Positions 41,715 through 50,794 of a DNA stretch of 50,797 nucleotides are shown piece by piece. Below the pieces are notes generated by a model, which was not told the origin of the DNA, did no database searches, and was given only the letters and a program-made list of their open reading frames with translations. A program made the position numbers and the translations under genes. This DNA comes from Holophagales bacterium UBA5704. Its GTDB lineage: Bacteria > Acidobacteriota > Thermoanaerobaculia > Multivoradales > UBA5704. How positions within the stretch are numbered: position 1 is the first letter of the stretch; each line of letters starts with the position of its first letter. The stretch is from contig DIHE01000154.1 of assembly GCA_002420005.1 (NCBI GenBank), forward strand, positions 1-50,797. The letters are read 5' to 3'.

Positions 41715-42557
41715 ATGACGATACGCCCGCATCGCACCCACCGCCTGTTTCTCGTCCCTCTGGTCCTCGGGTTGGGTCTCGCTCTGACGAGCCCCGCCGG
41801 GGCGACCAACTTGAACGGGTTCCTTCCCGAGAAGGGTCATGGAGATCTGGCCGTCTCGTACACAGCCGAGGGCTACGACGAGTTCTGGGTCGGCGAGGTC
41901 AAGGTTTCGGACCCCGGCGTCGGGGAGGTGGAGATCGACAGCCTCTCGGTCTGGTTTCTGTGGGGGCTCACCGATGACCTCGCGCTGGTGCTCGATGTCG
42001 CCCATGTCGATGCCTCTTCGGACGGTCTCGGAGGCTTCGGAGAGAGCGGTCTGCAGGACGGCTCGGTCCTCCTCAAGTACCGCTTCTTCGAGAGCGGGCC
42101 TCACCGTCTGGTGGGCGGCCTCGGCGTCCGCACGCCTCTGTCGGACTATGAGGCGAACCTGCCGGTGGACCTGGGTGACGGGACGACCGACGTCCTCTTC
42201 CGTCTCGTCTACCAGGCGCAGGCCGGGAGCTTCTATTTCTCCCAGCAGGTGGGCTACGACCTGCGCGGCGACGACGCCCCGGACGCCTGGCCGCTCTACA
42301 CCGAGGCCGGCTACACCTTCGGCAAGGCCACGGCCACGGTCTTCTATTCCCGGTTGATCGCAGACGGCGGCACGGACATCGGAGATCCGGGCTTCACCTT
42401 CCCGAGCAACAAGGACGAGACCAGCCGTCTGGGTCTCAAGATCTACGGGCGGATCAACGACCGTTTCGGCGTCGCCGCCTCGGGTTTCCAGACCCTGGAC
42501 GGCCGCAACTCGGGCGACACCACCGGCTACTCGGGATCGCTGGTCGTCCGGTTCTGA
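41715..42557 (+). CDS. Secreted outer-membrane beta-barrel-like protein
   Basis: A 280-aa protein with a signal peptide (LFLVPLVLGLGLALTSPAGA) after a strong site, AGAGGAGGA. The mature part alternates strands and turns with many Tyr, Trp and Phe (SVWFLWGLTDDLALVLDVAHV, split by turns; FYFSQQVGYDLRG; YTEAGYTFGKATATVFYSRL) and ends in Phe (SGSLVVRF), as outer-membrane barrels do. It resembles the MetA-pathway phenol-degradation / transporter group, but the cargo is unknown. Its 3' end overlaps the convergent methyltransferase gene by 31 nt. Confidence 0.8.
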   Translation: MTIRPHRTHRLFLVPLVLGLGLALTSPAGATNLNGFLPEKGHGDLAVSYTAEGYDEFWVGEVKVSDPGVGEVEIDSLSVWFLWGLTDDLALVLDVAHVDASSDGLGGFGESGLQDGSVLLKYRFFESGPHRLVGGLGVRTPLSDYEANLPVDLGDGTTDVLFRLVYQAQAGSFYFSQQVGYDLRGDDAPDAWPLYTEAGYTFGKATATVFYSRLIADGGTDIGDPGFTFPSNKDETSRLGLKIYGRINDRFGVAASGFQTLDGRNSGDTTGYSGSLVVRF

Positions 42558-43459
42558 GCCCGCTGCGCCACCGCCACGTACTCCCCCACCGCCAGGCGCC
42601 GGCCGGCAAGCCCGGCCGGCGCGAGGTGCCTCTGGTGCAGGAGGTCGGCCCCGGCCATTTCGAGCAGCGAGAAGCCGCGGGCCGCGACGAGATCCGGAAG
42701 CTCGGCGCGCCGCACTCCCCAGGTGAACGGCTCGCCCACCTGCCGCAGCCAGGTGCGCAGAAACGGCGAAGCGCCGGGAAAATCGATCCGGCCGTCGCGC
42801 TGCGGTTCCATGAAGGTGAAGGCGAAACGGCTCCCGGCTCCGGCGTGCTCCCGGAGAAAGGCGAACAGCCCGTCCACCTCCGCCGCCTGGAGGTACATGG
42901 TCAGACCTTCCGCGACGAGAACCGTCGCCGCGTTCGCCCGCCAGCCCGGCAACGCCGGCACGGTCTCCTCCAGCCGGGTCTTCGCGAGGTCGAGCTCGAC
43001 CAGCTGGAGATTCGCGCCGGCCGCCTCTCCGGCGAGGACGCGGCGCTTCACGCCCTGGGTGGCGGGATGGTCGCACTCGACGAAGAGGACCTCGGGAAAC
43101 TCCGCATGCAGGCGCAGGGCGAGCGGATCGAGCCCGGCCCCGAGGACGAGCACCTGGGTGACACCCTCCGCGATCGCCTGCCGCACCGCCGCCTCCAGGT
43201 AGGCCTTGCGGGCTGCGTAATGGAGCTGGACCCCGGGTAGGACCAGCCGCTCGCCCAACCGGGCCAGCGCCCGTGCCCACCTCCGCCCCGCCAGCAGCCG
43301 CACCAGCCGCGCCCGCGCCGGATCGGCGGCGGCGAGAAAGCGGTCCCACAGCGCCGCCGCATCCGAAGGAATCAGGCCTCTCAGGGCAGGGTCCCGGCCT
43401 TGGAAGGCCATCGACTGGACGATGACCAGGGCGGTCGCGCTCGGCCGGGTCTCGCGCAT
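42527..43459 (-). CDS. Class I SAM-dependent methyltransferase, leucine carboxyl methyltransferase family
   Basis: A 310-aa protein of the LCM/PPM family. Motif I reads VLVLGAGLDPLALRL, motif II FVECDHPATQGVKRRVL, then LVAEGLTMYLQAAEV, as in bacterial proteins that methylate carboxyl groups of small molecules. The actual substrate is unknown. Its ATG shares one base with the stop of the FAD oxidase gene upstream (TGATG), so both are translated from one mRNA. Confidence 0.88.
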   Translation of the reverse strand: MRETRPSATALVIVQSMAFQGRDPALRGLIPSDAAALWDRFLAAADPARARLVRLLAGRRWARALARLGERLVLPGVQLHYAARKAYLEAAVRQAIAEGVTQVLVLGAGLDPLALRLHAEFPEVLFVECDHPATQGVKRRVLAGEAAGANLQLVELDLAKTRLEETVPALPGWRANAATVLVAEGLTMYLQAAEVDGLFAFLREHAGAGSRFAFTFMEPQRDGRIDFPGASPFLRTWLRQVGEPFTWGVRRAELPDLVAARGFSLLEMAGADLLHQRHLAPAGLAGRRLAVGEYVAVAQRAQNRTTSDPE

Positions 43460-44853
43460 CAGACCTCCGGAAACAGCGTCCGGTGGTGGCGGTACCAGTC
43501 GCTCTGGAACCGCTCCTCGGGATCGAACGCCGACTTCCGCCGCAGGAATTCGGCGAAACGCGGATGGCAGGCCTCGATCTGCTCGCGCCGGGCGTCCTTG
43601 TGATAGGTCAGGAAGTAGCTGCCGCCGCGCTCTCCGGCCAGGTCGATCAGCCGCCGGAACGCCGCCGCGGTCTGCTCGCGGCCGGCCGGGGTGTGCGCCG
43701 TGCAGAGATTGAGGACCGTGCAGGCCCAGGGCTCGCGCGCCCAGGCGAGAAAGCTCTCCGTGTCGCGCTCGATCAGGCGCACCGTGCCGTAGATCACCTC
43801 GACGCCGTGGCGCCGGAAATCCTCCGCCGCCGCGGCGAGAAAATCGGCGAGGCGCGGCCGGGGCACATAGATCTCGGTGATGATCTCGCTCGCCGGCCCG
43901 GCGGCGCCGCGGCGCGCGTCGAGATCCGCGTGGTAGCCGTCGAAATAGGGCGAGAGCTGGTGGGTGTCGGACCAGTAGACCTGGCCGTTCGTCCCCAGGT
44001 AATAGCCGGCGTAGCGCTCGAACGCCCGCGCTTTGTCCGCATGGGCGAGCCAGAGCAGCTCTTTCCAGTCGTCGTCCGACAGCTCCCGCTGCCCGGCCGG
44101 GATGGGCGTCCCGGGATCGACCGGACGGTAGCAGGAGAAGACCCCCTCATCGAGATAGCCGTCCGACGCCGGATCGATCGAAAACTGGAAGTCGCCATAG
44201 AGGAACCCGTCGCGGATGCGCTCCGCGAACGCCTCCGCCAGGCCGTCGCGACGCCGGATCTCGACGATGCGTTCGAGCTTGCGGCGCGGCACGAGGCGCA
44301 GCGTCATCGCCGTGACGATCCCGAACAGCCCGTAGCCGCCGGCCACCAGCGCGAACAGCTCGGCGTCCTCCGACCGGCTGCAGCGCCGTACCTCTCCCGC
44401 CGCGTCGACCAGGGTGAACGCCTCGACATCGGCCACGAAGGGAGGCAAGGTGAGGCCGCGGCCGTGCCCGTTGGCGGCCAGCGTGCCGCCGAGGCTCAGC
44501 CGATCCGCCCCGGTCTGCTTCTGCGCGATCCCCCAGGCCGGGGAGGATCCGTCCTGGAGGGCCAGATATCCATCGAGCAACGCGGGCCAGAAGATCCCCG
44601 CCTCGGTCTCCAGCAGCCCGCGCTCGCGGTCGAAGGAGAGGAGGCGGGCGAGCGGCCGGGTGTCGAGGAGCAGCGTGCCGGTGCCGAACTGCTGGGCGCC
44701 CATGGCATGGCGCCCCCCCATCACCGAGACCGAGAGCCCCTCCCGCCGCGCCGAGCGCACCGCCGCGACGACGTCCGCGGTCGAGCCGACCGGCACGATG
44801 CGACGGACGTGGGTCTCGTTCAGGGCCGAGTGGATGTCGTTGACCAGGGGCAT
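43459..44853 (-). CDS. FAD-binding oxidoreductase (VAO/PCMH family)
   Basis: A 464-aa flavoprotein. VAAVRSARREGLSVSVMGGRHAMG is the FAD loop, LSLGGTLAANGHGRGLTLPP and VAGGYGLFGIVTAMTLRLVP complete the FAD_binding_4 domain, and the C-terminus (FRRHGVEVIYGTVRLI, FAEFLRRKSAFDPEERFQSDWYRHHRTLF) resembles aldonolactone oxidases and related dehydrogenases. Substrate unknown. The ATG at 44853 is supported by a TAGAAT box 11 nt upstream. The divergent CoA-transferase gene starts only 33 nt away. Confidence 0.87.
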   Translation of the reverse strand: MPLVNDIHSALNETHVRRIVPVGSTADVVAAVRSARREGLSVSVMGGRHAMGAQQFGTGTLLLDTRPLARLLSFDRERGLLETEAGIFWPALLDGYLALQDGSSPAWGIAQKQTGADRLSLGGTLAANGHGRGLTLPPFVADVEAFTLVDAAGEVRRCSRSEDAELFALVAGGYGLFGIVTAMTLRLVPRRKLERIVEIRRRDGLAEAFAERIRDGFLYGDFQFSIDPASDGYLDEGVFSCYRPVDPGTPIPAGQRELSDDDWKELLWLAHADKARAFERYAGYYLGTNGQVYWSDTHQLSPYFDGYHADLDARRGAAGPASEIITEIYVPRPRLADFLAAAAEDFRRHGVEVIYGTVRLIERDTESFLAWAREPWACTVLNLCTAHTPAGREQTAAAFRRLIDLAGERGGSYFLTYHKDARREQIEACHPRFAEFLRRKSAFDPEERFQSDWYRHHRTLFPEV

Positions 44854-44864
44854 GGAGACCCTGC

Positions 44865-44870
44865 ATTCTA
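44865..44870 (-). promoter_or_regulatory. -10 box giving a near-leaderless FAD oxidase transcript
   Basis: TAGAAT on the minus strand, 11 nt before the ATG at 44853, predicting a leader of about 4 nt. It lies within the 33-nt gap between two divergent genes. Confidence 0.5.
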
Positions 44871-44886
44871 CGGCGTCGAGGAACCG

Positions 44887-46065
44887 ATGCGGACATCCAG
44901 ACGAAAAAACCGTGGCCCCCTCTCCGGCGTGCGCGTGATCGACGCTTCGCGCGTGCTCGCCGGCCCCTATCTCGCGATGCTTCTGGGTGACCTGGGGGCG
45001 GACGTGATCAAGATCGAGAAGCCGGACGGCGACCAGACGCGCGCCTGGGGGCCGCCCTGGGTCGGCGAGGGGGAGCACCGGGTCTCCGCCTACTACGTCG
45101 CCGCGAACCGCAACAAACGGTCGGTGGTGCTGGACTTGAAGCTCCCCGAGGCCCGGGAGACCTTCGCCCGGCTGGTCGCCGGGGCGGACGTGCTGGTCGA
45201 GAACTTCCTGCCGGGCGAATGGAAGCGCCTCGGTTTCCGCAGCGCCAACTTCCGGCGCGGCCATCCGGAGCTGGTCCACTGCACGGTCACCAGCTACGGC
45301 ACCCGCGGGCCGGACGCGGATCGGCCGGCTTATGACGTGGTGCTGCAAGCGGAGTCGGGCCTGATGTCGCTCACCGGCTTTCCGGAGGGCGAGCCGGTGC
45401 GGGTGGGGGTTGCGATCGTCGATCTGTTGACCGCCCTCTACGGGTTGTCGGCCACCCTCGCCGCGCTGCGGGAGCGCGACCGCACCGGCCGCGGCCGGCG
45501 GGTGGAGATCGCGATGCTCGACGCCGGGGCCTCCTTCCTTTCCTATGCCGCCCAGTCCTGGCTCGCCGACGGCCGCCAGCCGCCGCCGCTCGGCTCACGC
45601 CACCCCAACCTCGCCCCCTATCAGGCCTTCGCGGCGAGCGACGGCTGGTTCATCGTCGGCGTCGGCAGCGAGGACCTCTGGCGCCGCTTCTGTGCCGCGA
45701 TCGAGCGGCCGGACCTGGAGGCCGATCCGCGCTTCGCCACCAATGAGGCCCGCGTGCGCCACCGCGAGGCGCTCGACGGCCTGCTCGCCGCGGTCTTCGC
45801 CACCCGGCCGCGCGCCCATTGGGACCAGGCGCTGCGCGCCCACCGCGTCCCGGGCGGCCCCACGGCCGGCGTCGGCGAGGCGGTCACTGCGGCGCAAGCC
45901 CGCGGGCAGGTGCTCCCCCTCCCCCCGGGGGCCTATGGCGACCTCGCCACGATGGCGGCGCCGTTTCTCTTCGATGGCCGGCGGCCGGTGCCGGCGCGGG
46001 CGGCGCCGGCGTTGGGGGAGCATACGGTGGAGGTGCTGCGGGCGCTGGAAAAACAAAGGACTTGA
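44887..46065 (+). CDS. CoA-transferase, family III (CaiB/BaiF/Frc type)
   Basis: A 392-aa protein. It has LSGVRVIDASRVLAGPYLAMLLGDLGADVIKIEKPDGDQTR in pieces, NRNKRSVVLDLK, LVENFLPGEWKRLG, CTVTSYGTRGPDADRPAYDVVLQAESGLMSLTG and RHPNLAPYQAFAASDGW, the ordered marks of family III. The catalytic Asp is in YDVVLQAESG. The enzymes move CoA between carboxylic acids; the acids used here are unknown. No downstream acyl-CoA gene was seen. ATG 44887 is divergent from the FAD oxidase gene. Confidence 0.92.
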   Translation: MRTSRRKNRGPLSGVRVIDASRVLAGPYLAMLLGDLGADVIKIEKPDGDQTRAWGPPWVGEGEHRVSAYYVAANRNKRSVVLDLKLPEARETFARLVAGADVLVENFLPGEWKRLGFRSANFRRGHPELVHCTVTSYGTRGPDADRPAYDVVLQAESGLMSLTGFPEGEPVRVGVAIVDLLTALYGLSATLAALRERDRTGRGRRVEIAMLDAGASFLSYAAQSWLADGRQPPPLGSRHPNLAPYQAFAASDGWFIVGVGSEDLWRRFCAAIERPDLEADPRFATNEARVRHREALDGLLAAVFATRPRAHWDQALRAHRVPGGPTAGVGEAVTAAQARGQVLPLPPGAYGDLATMAAPFLFDGRRPVPARAAPALGEHTVEVLRALEKQRT

Positions 46066-46093
46066 AGGAGGCAAGGACCATCAGGACAACAGG

Positions 46094-47569
46094 CTACGGC
46101 GAGGAAGATCCTTGCAGTGCTGCGGCGAGCGAGAGAGCTGCCTGGCGGCCTGATGCATCACCGGGCTGAAGAGGAGATTTCGCCAGCACCTGCAGCAGGG
46201 CCAGCCGCCGCGCAGAGGCGAGGGCCGCAAAAAAGTCTTCGAGGTCCTCGCGAAGGATGGCTTCGGGGGCTCCGCGAACCGTCTCCGGTTGTCCGGGAGG
46301 AGGGACGAGACCCGTGTACTTCGGGAGGCCCTCCTCCACGGTGACCTCATGAAGCCGCGGCGACAGCGCCATGGGAACACCGGCAAACCGGTCGGCGGCG
46401 ATCAGCAGGAGTCTCACCGCATGCAGGAGGCCCGTGACCACGGCGTCCTCGCTTTCTTCTTCCAAAGCGATGCGGGCAAAATCCTTCAGGGAGGGCAGCC
46501 GCTTCACCACCTGCCACAGCCTCCACCTCCCCGGCGTGCTTTCGGCCAACGCGATGCAGCGTCGGCCGGACAGGACGCTGCGCGACGCGCTGTGCTGGCG
46601 CGCCCACGCCAGAAGCGCCTCCCGCCCGTCCTCCAAGGTCATCTGCGGAGCCCGCGTCTCGATCTCCCAGCCGGCGGCCAACCCGGCCCCCCAACAGCCG
46701 TCTCCCCGGTCGTACAACTCGCAGCGGTCGACCGCGGCTTCGAGCAGAACGAGCCGCCCCTCGACGGGTGGCCAGATCATCCCGATCCGCACGTTGGTCC
46801 CGGGCGGCTGCGGCGGTCCCTCCGAGACCACCGGCCCGCCCAAGGGCGCGGAGCCGCCGACCGGAGCCGCCGGGCTCGGGGCCGTCACCGCCAGGCTCGG
46901 GGAAGGAGCCTCCCGATCTTCAAGCTCATAGATGCTCTGGAGGAGCTCCTCGCCGCTGTCGATGGGCGGACGGCCCTGCAACAGAGCCCCCGTGCTGATG
47001 AGCTCGCGGACCCGGTCCAGGGCAAGCCGGACACCCAAAATGAACGCCTCCCGCACGCCGGAGCCGTCGATGGCCACCGACTCGATGATCCCCACCTGCC
47101 GGCCGACGCTCGGGATCAACGTCTTCAGCTCGGACGGGCTGATCGCATCCTCCGCGTCCCGGTGATTGGCCTGGAGAACGAGGCCGACCATCGGCCCGGG
47201 CAACGCAGCCAGCCAGCCGAGGAGCTCTTCCAGTTGCTCCCGGCTATCGGCCAGCCTGCGCCGGCTGGTATCGGCCACGAAGACGACGGCGTCGGCGGTT
47301 TCGATCAGGCTCCGCCGGCGTGCGGCGAGCGAGACCTGGCCGGGCACGCTGACGATCTGGCAACGGATCCGCCGTCCCTCGAAAAGGCCGGCCTCATATT
47401 CCAGCCAATCGAAGAAGATCGTGCGGCCGGAGATCTCCTCCGGACTGTAGACCGGCCGGGCAAGGCGCTCTCCCAACGAGCGCAAAGTCGTCGTCTTGCC
47501 GGCGAAGCCCGCACCGGCATAGACGATCCGGACCACCAGCAGGCCCCGGTCATCGTCGCGGAAAGCCAT
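46094..47569 (-). CDS. MglA-like small GTPase fused to a long C-terminal region
   Basis: A 491-aa protein. Residues ~10-195 are a Ras-like GTPase: P-loop AGAGFAGKTTTLR at ~18-30, VSVPGQVS as switch II (DxxGQ-like with Val-Pro-Gly), and ANHRDAED in place of NKxD. The domain resembles MglA, the polarity and motility switch. A Pro/Ala-rich linker (~220-255) leads to a C-terminal region of ~230 residues without a known family, perhaps a regulatory or partner-binding part. It follows the LC7-like gene by 17 nt, so the pair may act as MglA and MglB. Confidence 0.8.
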   Translation of the reverse strand: MAFRDDDRGLLVVRIVYAGAGFAGKTTTLRSLGERLARPVYSPEEISGRTIFFDWLEYEAGLFEGRRIRCQIVSVPGQVSLAARRRSLIETADAVVFVADTSRRRLADSREQLEELLGWLAALPGPMVGLVLQANHRDAEDAISPSELKTLIPSVGRQVGIIESVAIDGSGVREAFILGVRLALDRVRELISTGALLQGRPPIDSGEELLQSIYELEDREAPSPSLAVTAPSPAAPVGGSAPLGGPVVSEGPPQPPGTNVRIGMIWPPVEGRLVLLEAAVDRCELYDRGDGCWGAGLAAGWEIETRAPQMTLEDGREALLAWARQHSASRSVLSGRRCIALAESTPGRWRLWQVVKRLPSLKDFARIALEEESEDAVVTGLLHAVRLLLIAADRFAGVPMALSPRLHEVTVEEGLPKYTGLVPPPGQPETVRGAPEAILREDLEDFFAALASARRLALLQVLAKSPLQPGDASGRQAALSLAAALQGSSSP

Positions 47570-47586
47570 CGGCCCTCCCGCTCAGG

Positions 47587-47955
47587 TCAAACCAGGGCTG
47601 AGGCGTATTTGTTGACGACGGTGCGCACGATCGCCAGGTTCGTCAGCGCCCTGTCCGCCGCCAGATAAAGAAAGGTCTGCGGTGTCACCATTTTGATCAG
47701 GTGGATCTGGTCGGTCAGGGTCAACAGCATGTCCTCGAGGTTTCCGCTGAGCTTCAGAGTCTTCATCGTCTTGAGCTTCTGCTTCACCATCTCGCTGTTG
47801 TAGGCACTGGCGGCCGCCAAGTCAAAATTGGCCCGCGTGCTCTTGGCGCCCAGGGTCATGCCCGATTCCAGATCGACCAACGAGGCGCCGATGAATCCGG
47901 CGATCTCATTCTCGAACTGACCGAACACGGCGATGATTTCTTGTTCGTTCGCCAT
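47587..47955 (-). CDS. Roadblock/LC7-like (MglB-type) protein
   Basis: A 122-aa protein starting MANEQEIIAVFGQFENEIAGFIGASLVDLESGMTLG, abbreviated here; the GASLVDLESGM segment and the later LEDMLLTLTDQIHLIK with FLYLAADRALTNLAIVRTVV fit the Roadblock/LC7 fold. Such proteins act as GTPase-activating partners for MglA-like GTPases. The GTPase gene next to it supports this. GAGGGGGC stands before the ATG. Upstream frames to 48174 lack a site and cross a 122-nt gap. Confidence 0.8.
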   Translation of the reverse strand: MANEQEIIAVFGQFENEIAGFIGASLVDLESGMTLGAKSTRANFDLAAASAYNSEMVKQKLKTMKTLKLSGNLEDMLLTLTDQIHLIKMVTPQTFLYLAADRALTNLAIVRTVVNKYASALV

Positions 47956-48077
47956 ACTGCCCCCTCTTGTCAGGTGTTTTCCGGAGCCGACGAGCTCAGC
48001 GGCCGACCGCGTCTTGATTCGTACTGCTCCAGGCTGACTGCAGCGAGTGTAACAGGGTCTCGCGAAAAACGTAGAGA
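47956..48077. other. Gap before the LC7-like gene
   Basis: 122 nt with no gene. It should hold the promoter of the LC7-GTPase pair; AGTGTA (48043-48048) read on the minus strand gives TACACT, a good -10, with a leader of about 90 nt. Confidence 0.35.
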
Positions 48078-48842
48078 TCAGTCCGTTCCTTTCGGGCTGG
48101 GAAACTGGACCCGCTTGCCGGCCTCGATCTCCGCCTTGCGCACGACGGCGGTCTCGTACCGCTCGTGCCCCCACCAGACGGCCAGGGCGAGGAAAGCCCC
48201 CACCAGCAGCGCCAGAAGGACCACGGTGGGCTCTCGGGTGACCTGGTGCGGGTCCGGGCCGGTGAACAGCAACAGGGCGTCCGCCCCCAGGGCGCCGGCA
48301 TAGAAGCTGTTGAGCACCGCCACCACGTCGCGCAGGTCCGAGACTCCGAGGGACCGCTGGCCGAACGACGGCTGGTCGTCAAAGGGCGGCCAGGCCAGGT
48401 ATCGCTGGAGATTCGGATCGCGGTCGGCGAAGAAGCGGTTGATCTTGTTGATTGCCCGCAGGTACTCGGTCGCCCGGATGCGCCGCTCGATGATCCGCTG
48501 GAAGGTGAGAAACCCCTCGATCGCCATCAGCAGCACGATGATCAGTCCCGGCAGCAGGAGGGACTCGACGATCGGAAAGATCCGCCCCGTCGCCCCCGGC
48601 TGTCGCAGGATCTCCGGCAGGCTCAGCAGGAGCGTGCCGCCGCCCGCGACGAACAGCAGATGGATGCTGATCCGCCGTTCCCCCATCTCCGCATTGTGCT
48701 GGTAGAGGCTGGAGATCCGCGCGTGCTCGGCGAGCAGGAACGACGAGGTGCTCTCTTCCTCGATCTCGATGACACGGGAGGTCGGCGGCTCGCCGGGTCC
48801 CGCCCCGCCCGCCTGTCGTCGTGGCCGCATGGGCCGTATCAT
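48078..48842 (-). CDS. Membrane protein of unknown function
   Basis: A 254-aa protein. An acidic N-terminus (VIEIEEESTSSFLL) precedes a possible amphipathic helix. Hydrophobic helices lie at about 60-78, 90-112 and 205-226, the last followed by WWGHERYETAVVRKAEIEAGK, so the C-terminus is charged. There is no motif I recognise. It is separated by about 120 nt from the LC7-GTPase pair on the same strand and is divergent from the ATPase-like gene, 35 nt apart. The start could also be the ATG 12 nt inside. Confidence 0.65.
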   Translation of the reverse strand: MIRPMRPRRQAGGAGPGEPPTSRVIEIEEESTSSFLLAEHARISSLYQHNAEMGERRISIHLLFVAGGGTLLLSLPEILRQPGATGRIFPIVESLLLPGLIIVLLMAIEGFLTFQRIIERRIRATEYLRAINKINRFFADRDPNLQRYLAWPPFDDQPSFGQRSLGVSDLRDVVAVLNSFYAGALGADALLLFTGPDPHQVTREPTVVLLALLVGAFLALAVWWGHERYETAVVRKAEIEAGKRVQFPSPKGTD

Positions 48843-48877
48843 AGCCGGGTTTGGTACAGTTGGTCCTGAGGCACTCC

Positions 48878-50644
48878 ATGATCACTCTCCCCTACGGCAT
48901 CGCCGACTTCCGCCGCATCCGCCGGGAAGGCATGGCCTACGTCGACCGCACGGCCTACATCCCGCGCATCGAGCGGCTCGGCAGCACCCTCGTCTTCCTG
49001 CGCCCGCGCCGCTTCGGCAAGTCCCTCTGGCTCCAGACCCTCGCCAACTACTACGACGTGCGCCGGGCGGAGGAATTCACCGACCTCTTCGGCGGCCTCG
49101 CCATCGGCCGCACGCCGACCCCGCGGGCCAACCGCTCCTTCATCCTGCAGTGGAACTTCTCCGTGGTGGACCCGAGCGGCAGCGTCGGGCAGATCGCCGA
49201 GAGCCTCCGCGAGCACGTCAGCTCGCGCGCCAAGAATTTCATCGCCGACTATAAGGATCGCCTGCCTGTCAAAGTGGAAACGGAAGGCAGTGCGACGGCG
49301 ATCCTCGACAGTCTCCTCAGCGCGGTTCGCCGAACACCTCATCCTCTCTACCTCTTGATCGACGAGTACGACAACTTCATCAACGAGGTGATGGCCCGGG
49401 ACGTCGAGACCTATCGCGCCCTGGTTCACACCGACGGGCCGTTCAAGCTCCTCTTCAAGGCGGTCAAGAACGCCACCGAGGGTCAGGGCCTGGAGCGGGT
49501 CTTCATCACCGGCGTCTCCCCGGTCGCCTTGAACGACTTGACGAGTGGCTTCAACATCGCCAGAAACGTCTCTCTGGAGCCGGACCTCGCCGGCCTGTGC
49601 GGCTTCGAGGAATCCGAGATCCGCGGCCTGCTGGAGCAGATCTCACAAGACCGGGACCTCTCCCCCGAAGCCGTCGAGGACGCCGTCGCGACGATGCGCA
49701 CCTGGTACAACGGCTACCGCTTCACCGCGAGCGAAGGAAACGGGCTCGTCTACAACCCCACCAACGTCCTCTATTTCCTCGACCACCTCCACCGGCACGG
49801 CATCCCTCCGGCGCAGCTCCACGACGAAAACCTGCGCACCGACCGTGGCAAGCTCTCCTTCCTCGCCCGCACCGCCGCCGGTTCCGGCGTCATTGAGGAG
49901 CTGACGGAAGGGAACGGGGAGATCGAGATCCCGGAGCTGGAGACCAGCTTTTCTCTGGACCGGCTGCTGACCCAGCTTCAGCAAGACCGCGGGTCGATCG
50001 TCTCTCTCCTCTACTTCATGGGGCTGCTCACCCTCACCGACGTTCCCGGGCGGTTACGGGTTCCGAACCTGGTGGTCCAGAAGCTTTTCCTCGACCGCCT
50101 CCTGGAAATCCATCTGCCCGCGCCGGGCGACACCTACGCGGCCCGCGAGACCGCCCAGCGCTTCTTCCGGAGCGGTGACCTCGCCCCTCTGCTCGCCTTC
50201 ATGGAAGAGAAGCTCCTGCCGGTCCTTTCCAACCGGGACCGCGGTGGTCTCCACGAGATGGCGATCAAGGCACTCTTCCTGTCCATCCTCTTCGACGACA
50301 CCCGCTACACCGTCTCCTCCGAGCTGGAGCTGGAACGGTCCTATGCGGACCTCTGCCTGCTCGTCCGCCCCGAAATGCGCCGTCACGGCTACCGCGACGT
50401 CCTCTTCGAGCTCAAGCTGGTGCGGCGCAAAGACCTGGGAAAGACCGGCCAGGAGCTGCGCGAGATGGACGAGGAAGCCCTGCGCCGGCTTCCCCCGGTC
50501 GCCCGGGCGTTGGACGAGGCACGGGAGCAGGCGCGGCGCTACTGCGCCGCCTTGCAGCGGCACCACGGCGAGGACCTCGAGCTGCGCAGCTATGCCGTGG
50601 TCGCGGTGGATCTGGAGCGGCTCCTGGGCGACGAGGTCGCCTGA
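48878..50644 (+). CDS. AAA-ATPase-like protein with PD-(D/E)xK domain
   Basis: A 588-aa protein of the AAA-ATPase_like (PF09820) plus DUF1703/PD-(D/E)xK nuclease pair. The N-terminus has YGIADFRRIRREGMAYVDRT; the Walker A-like loop is FLRPRRFGKSLWLQTL, and Walker B LLIDEYDNFI. The middle segment GFNIARNVSLEPDLAGLCGF and WYNGYRF are typical. Near the end, VLFELKLVRRKDL gives the Glu-x-Lys of the nuclease fold. The family is widespread in anaerobes and often multicopy; its function is unsettled, with roles in defence suggested. ATG 48878 was chosen after GAGG. Confidence 0.9.
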   Translation: MITLPYGIADFRRIRREGMAYVDRTAYIPRIERLGSTLVFLRPRRFGKSLWLQTLANYYDVRRAEEFTDLFGGLAIGRTPTPRANRSFILQWNFSVVDPSGSVGQIAESLREHVSSRAKNFIADYKDRLPVKVETEGSATAILDSLLSAVRRTPHPLYLLIDEYDNFINEVMARDVETYRALVHTDGPFKLLFKAVKNATEGQGLERVFITGVSPVALNDLTSGFNIARNVSLEPDLAGLCGFEESEIRGLLEQISQDRDLSPEAVEDAVATMRTWYNGYRFTASEGNGLVYNPTNVLYFLDHLHRHGIPPAQLHDENLRTDRGKLSFLARTAAGSGVIEELTEGNGEIEIPELETSFSLDRLLTQLQQDRGSIVSLLYFMGLLTLTDVPGRLRVPNLVVQKLFLDRLLEIHLPAPGDTYAARETAQRFFRSGDLAPLLAFMEEKLLPVLSNRDRGGLHEMAIKALFLSILFDDTRYTVSSELELERSYADLCLLVRPEMRRHGYRDVLFELKLVRRKDLGKTGQELREMDEEALRRLPPVARALDEAREQARRYCAALQRHHGEDLELRSYAVVAVDLERLLGDEVA

Positions 50645-50695
50645 CGGCGATGGGCGGGCGGGCTGATCGACTCGCGAGCATGGATCGTGCTGGGA

Positions 50696-50794
50696 CCGGC
50701 CCAACGGGCCGGCAGAGTGGAGCCCAGGGATGAGGCCGAAGGCCGATTCCCTGGGTCTGCACACCCCCGCACCCCCGCGGCCTGAAGGGCCGCG
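50696..50794 (+). repeat. Cluster of three hairpins at the window end
   Basis: Stem 1: CCGGCCC (50696-50702) with GGGCCGG (50706-50712). Stem 2: CCCAGGGA (50723-50730) with TCCCTGGG (50748-50755), holding an inner GGCC/GGCC hairpin. Stem 3: CGCGGCC (50776-50782) with GGCCGCG (50788-50794). No gene is present in 50645-50797. It may be a palindromic repeat (REP-like) or a structured RNA that continues outside the window. Confidence 0.6.
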
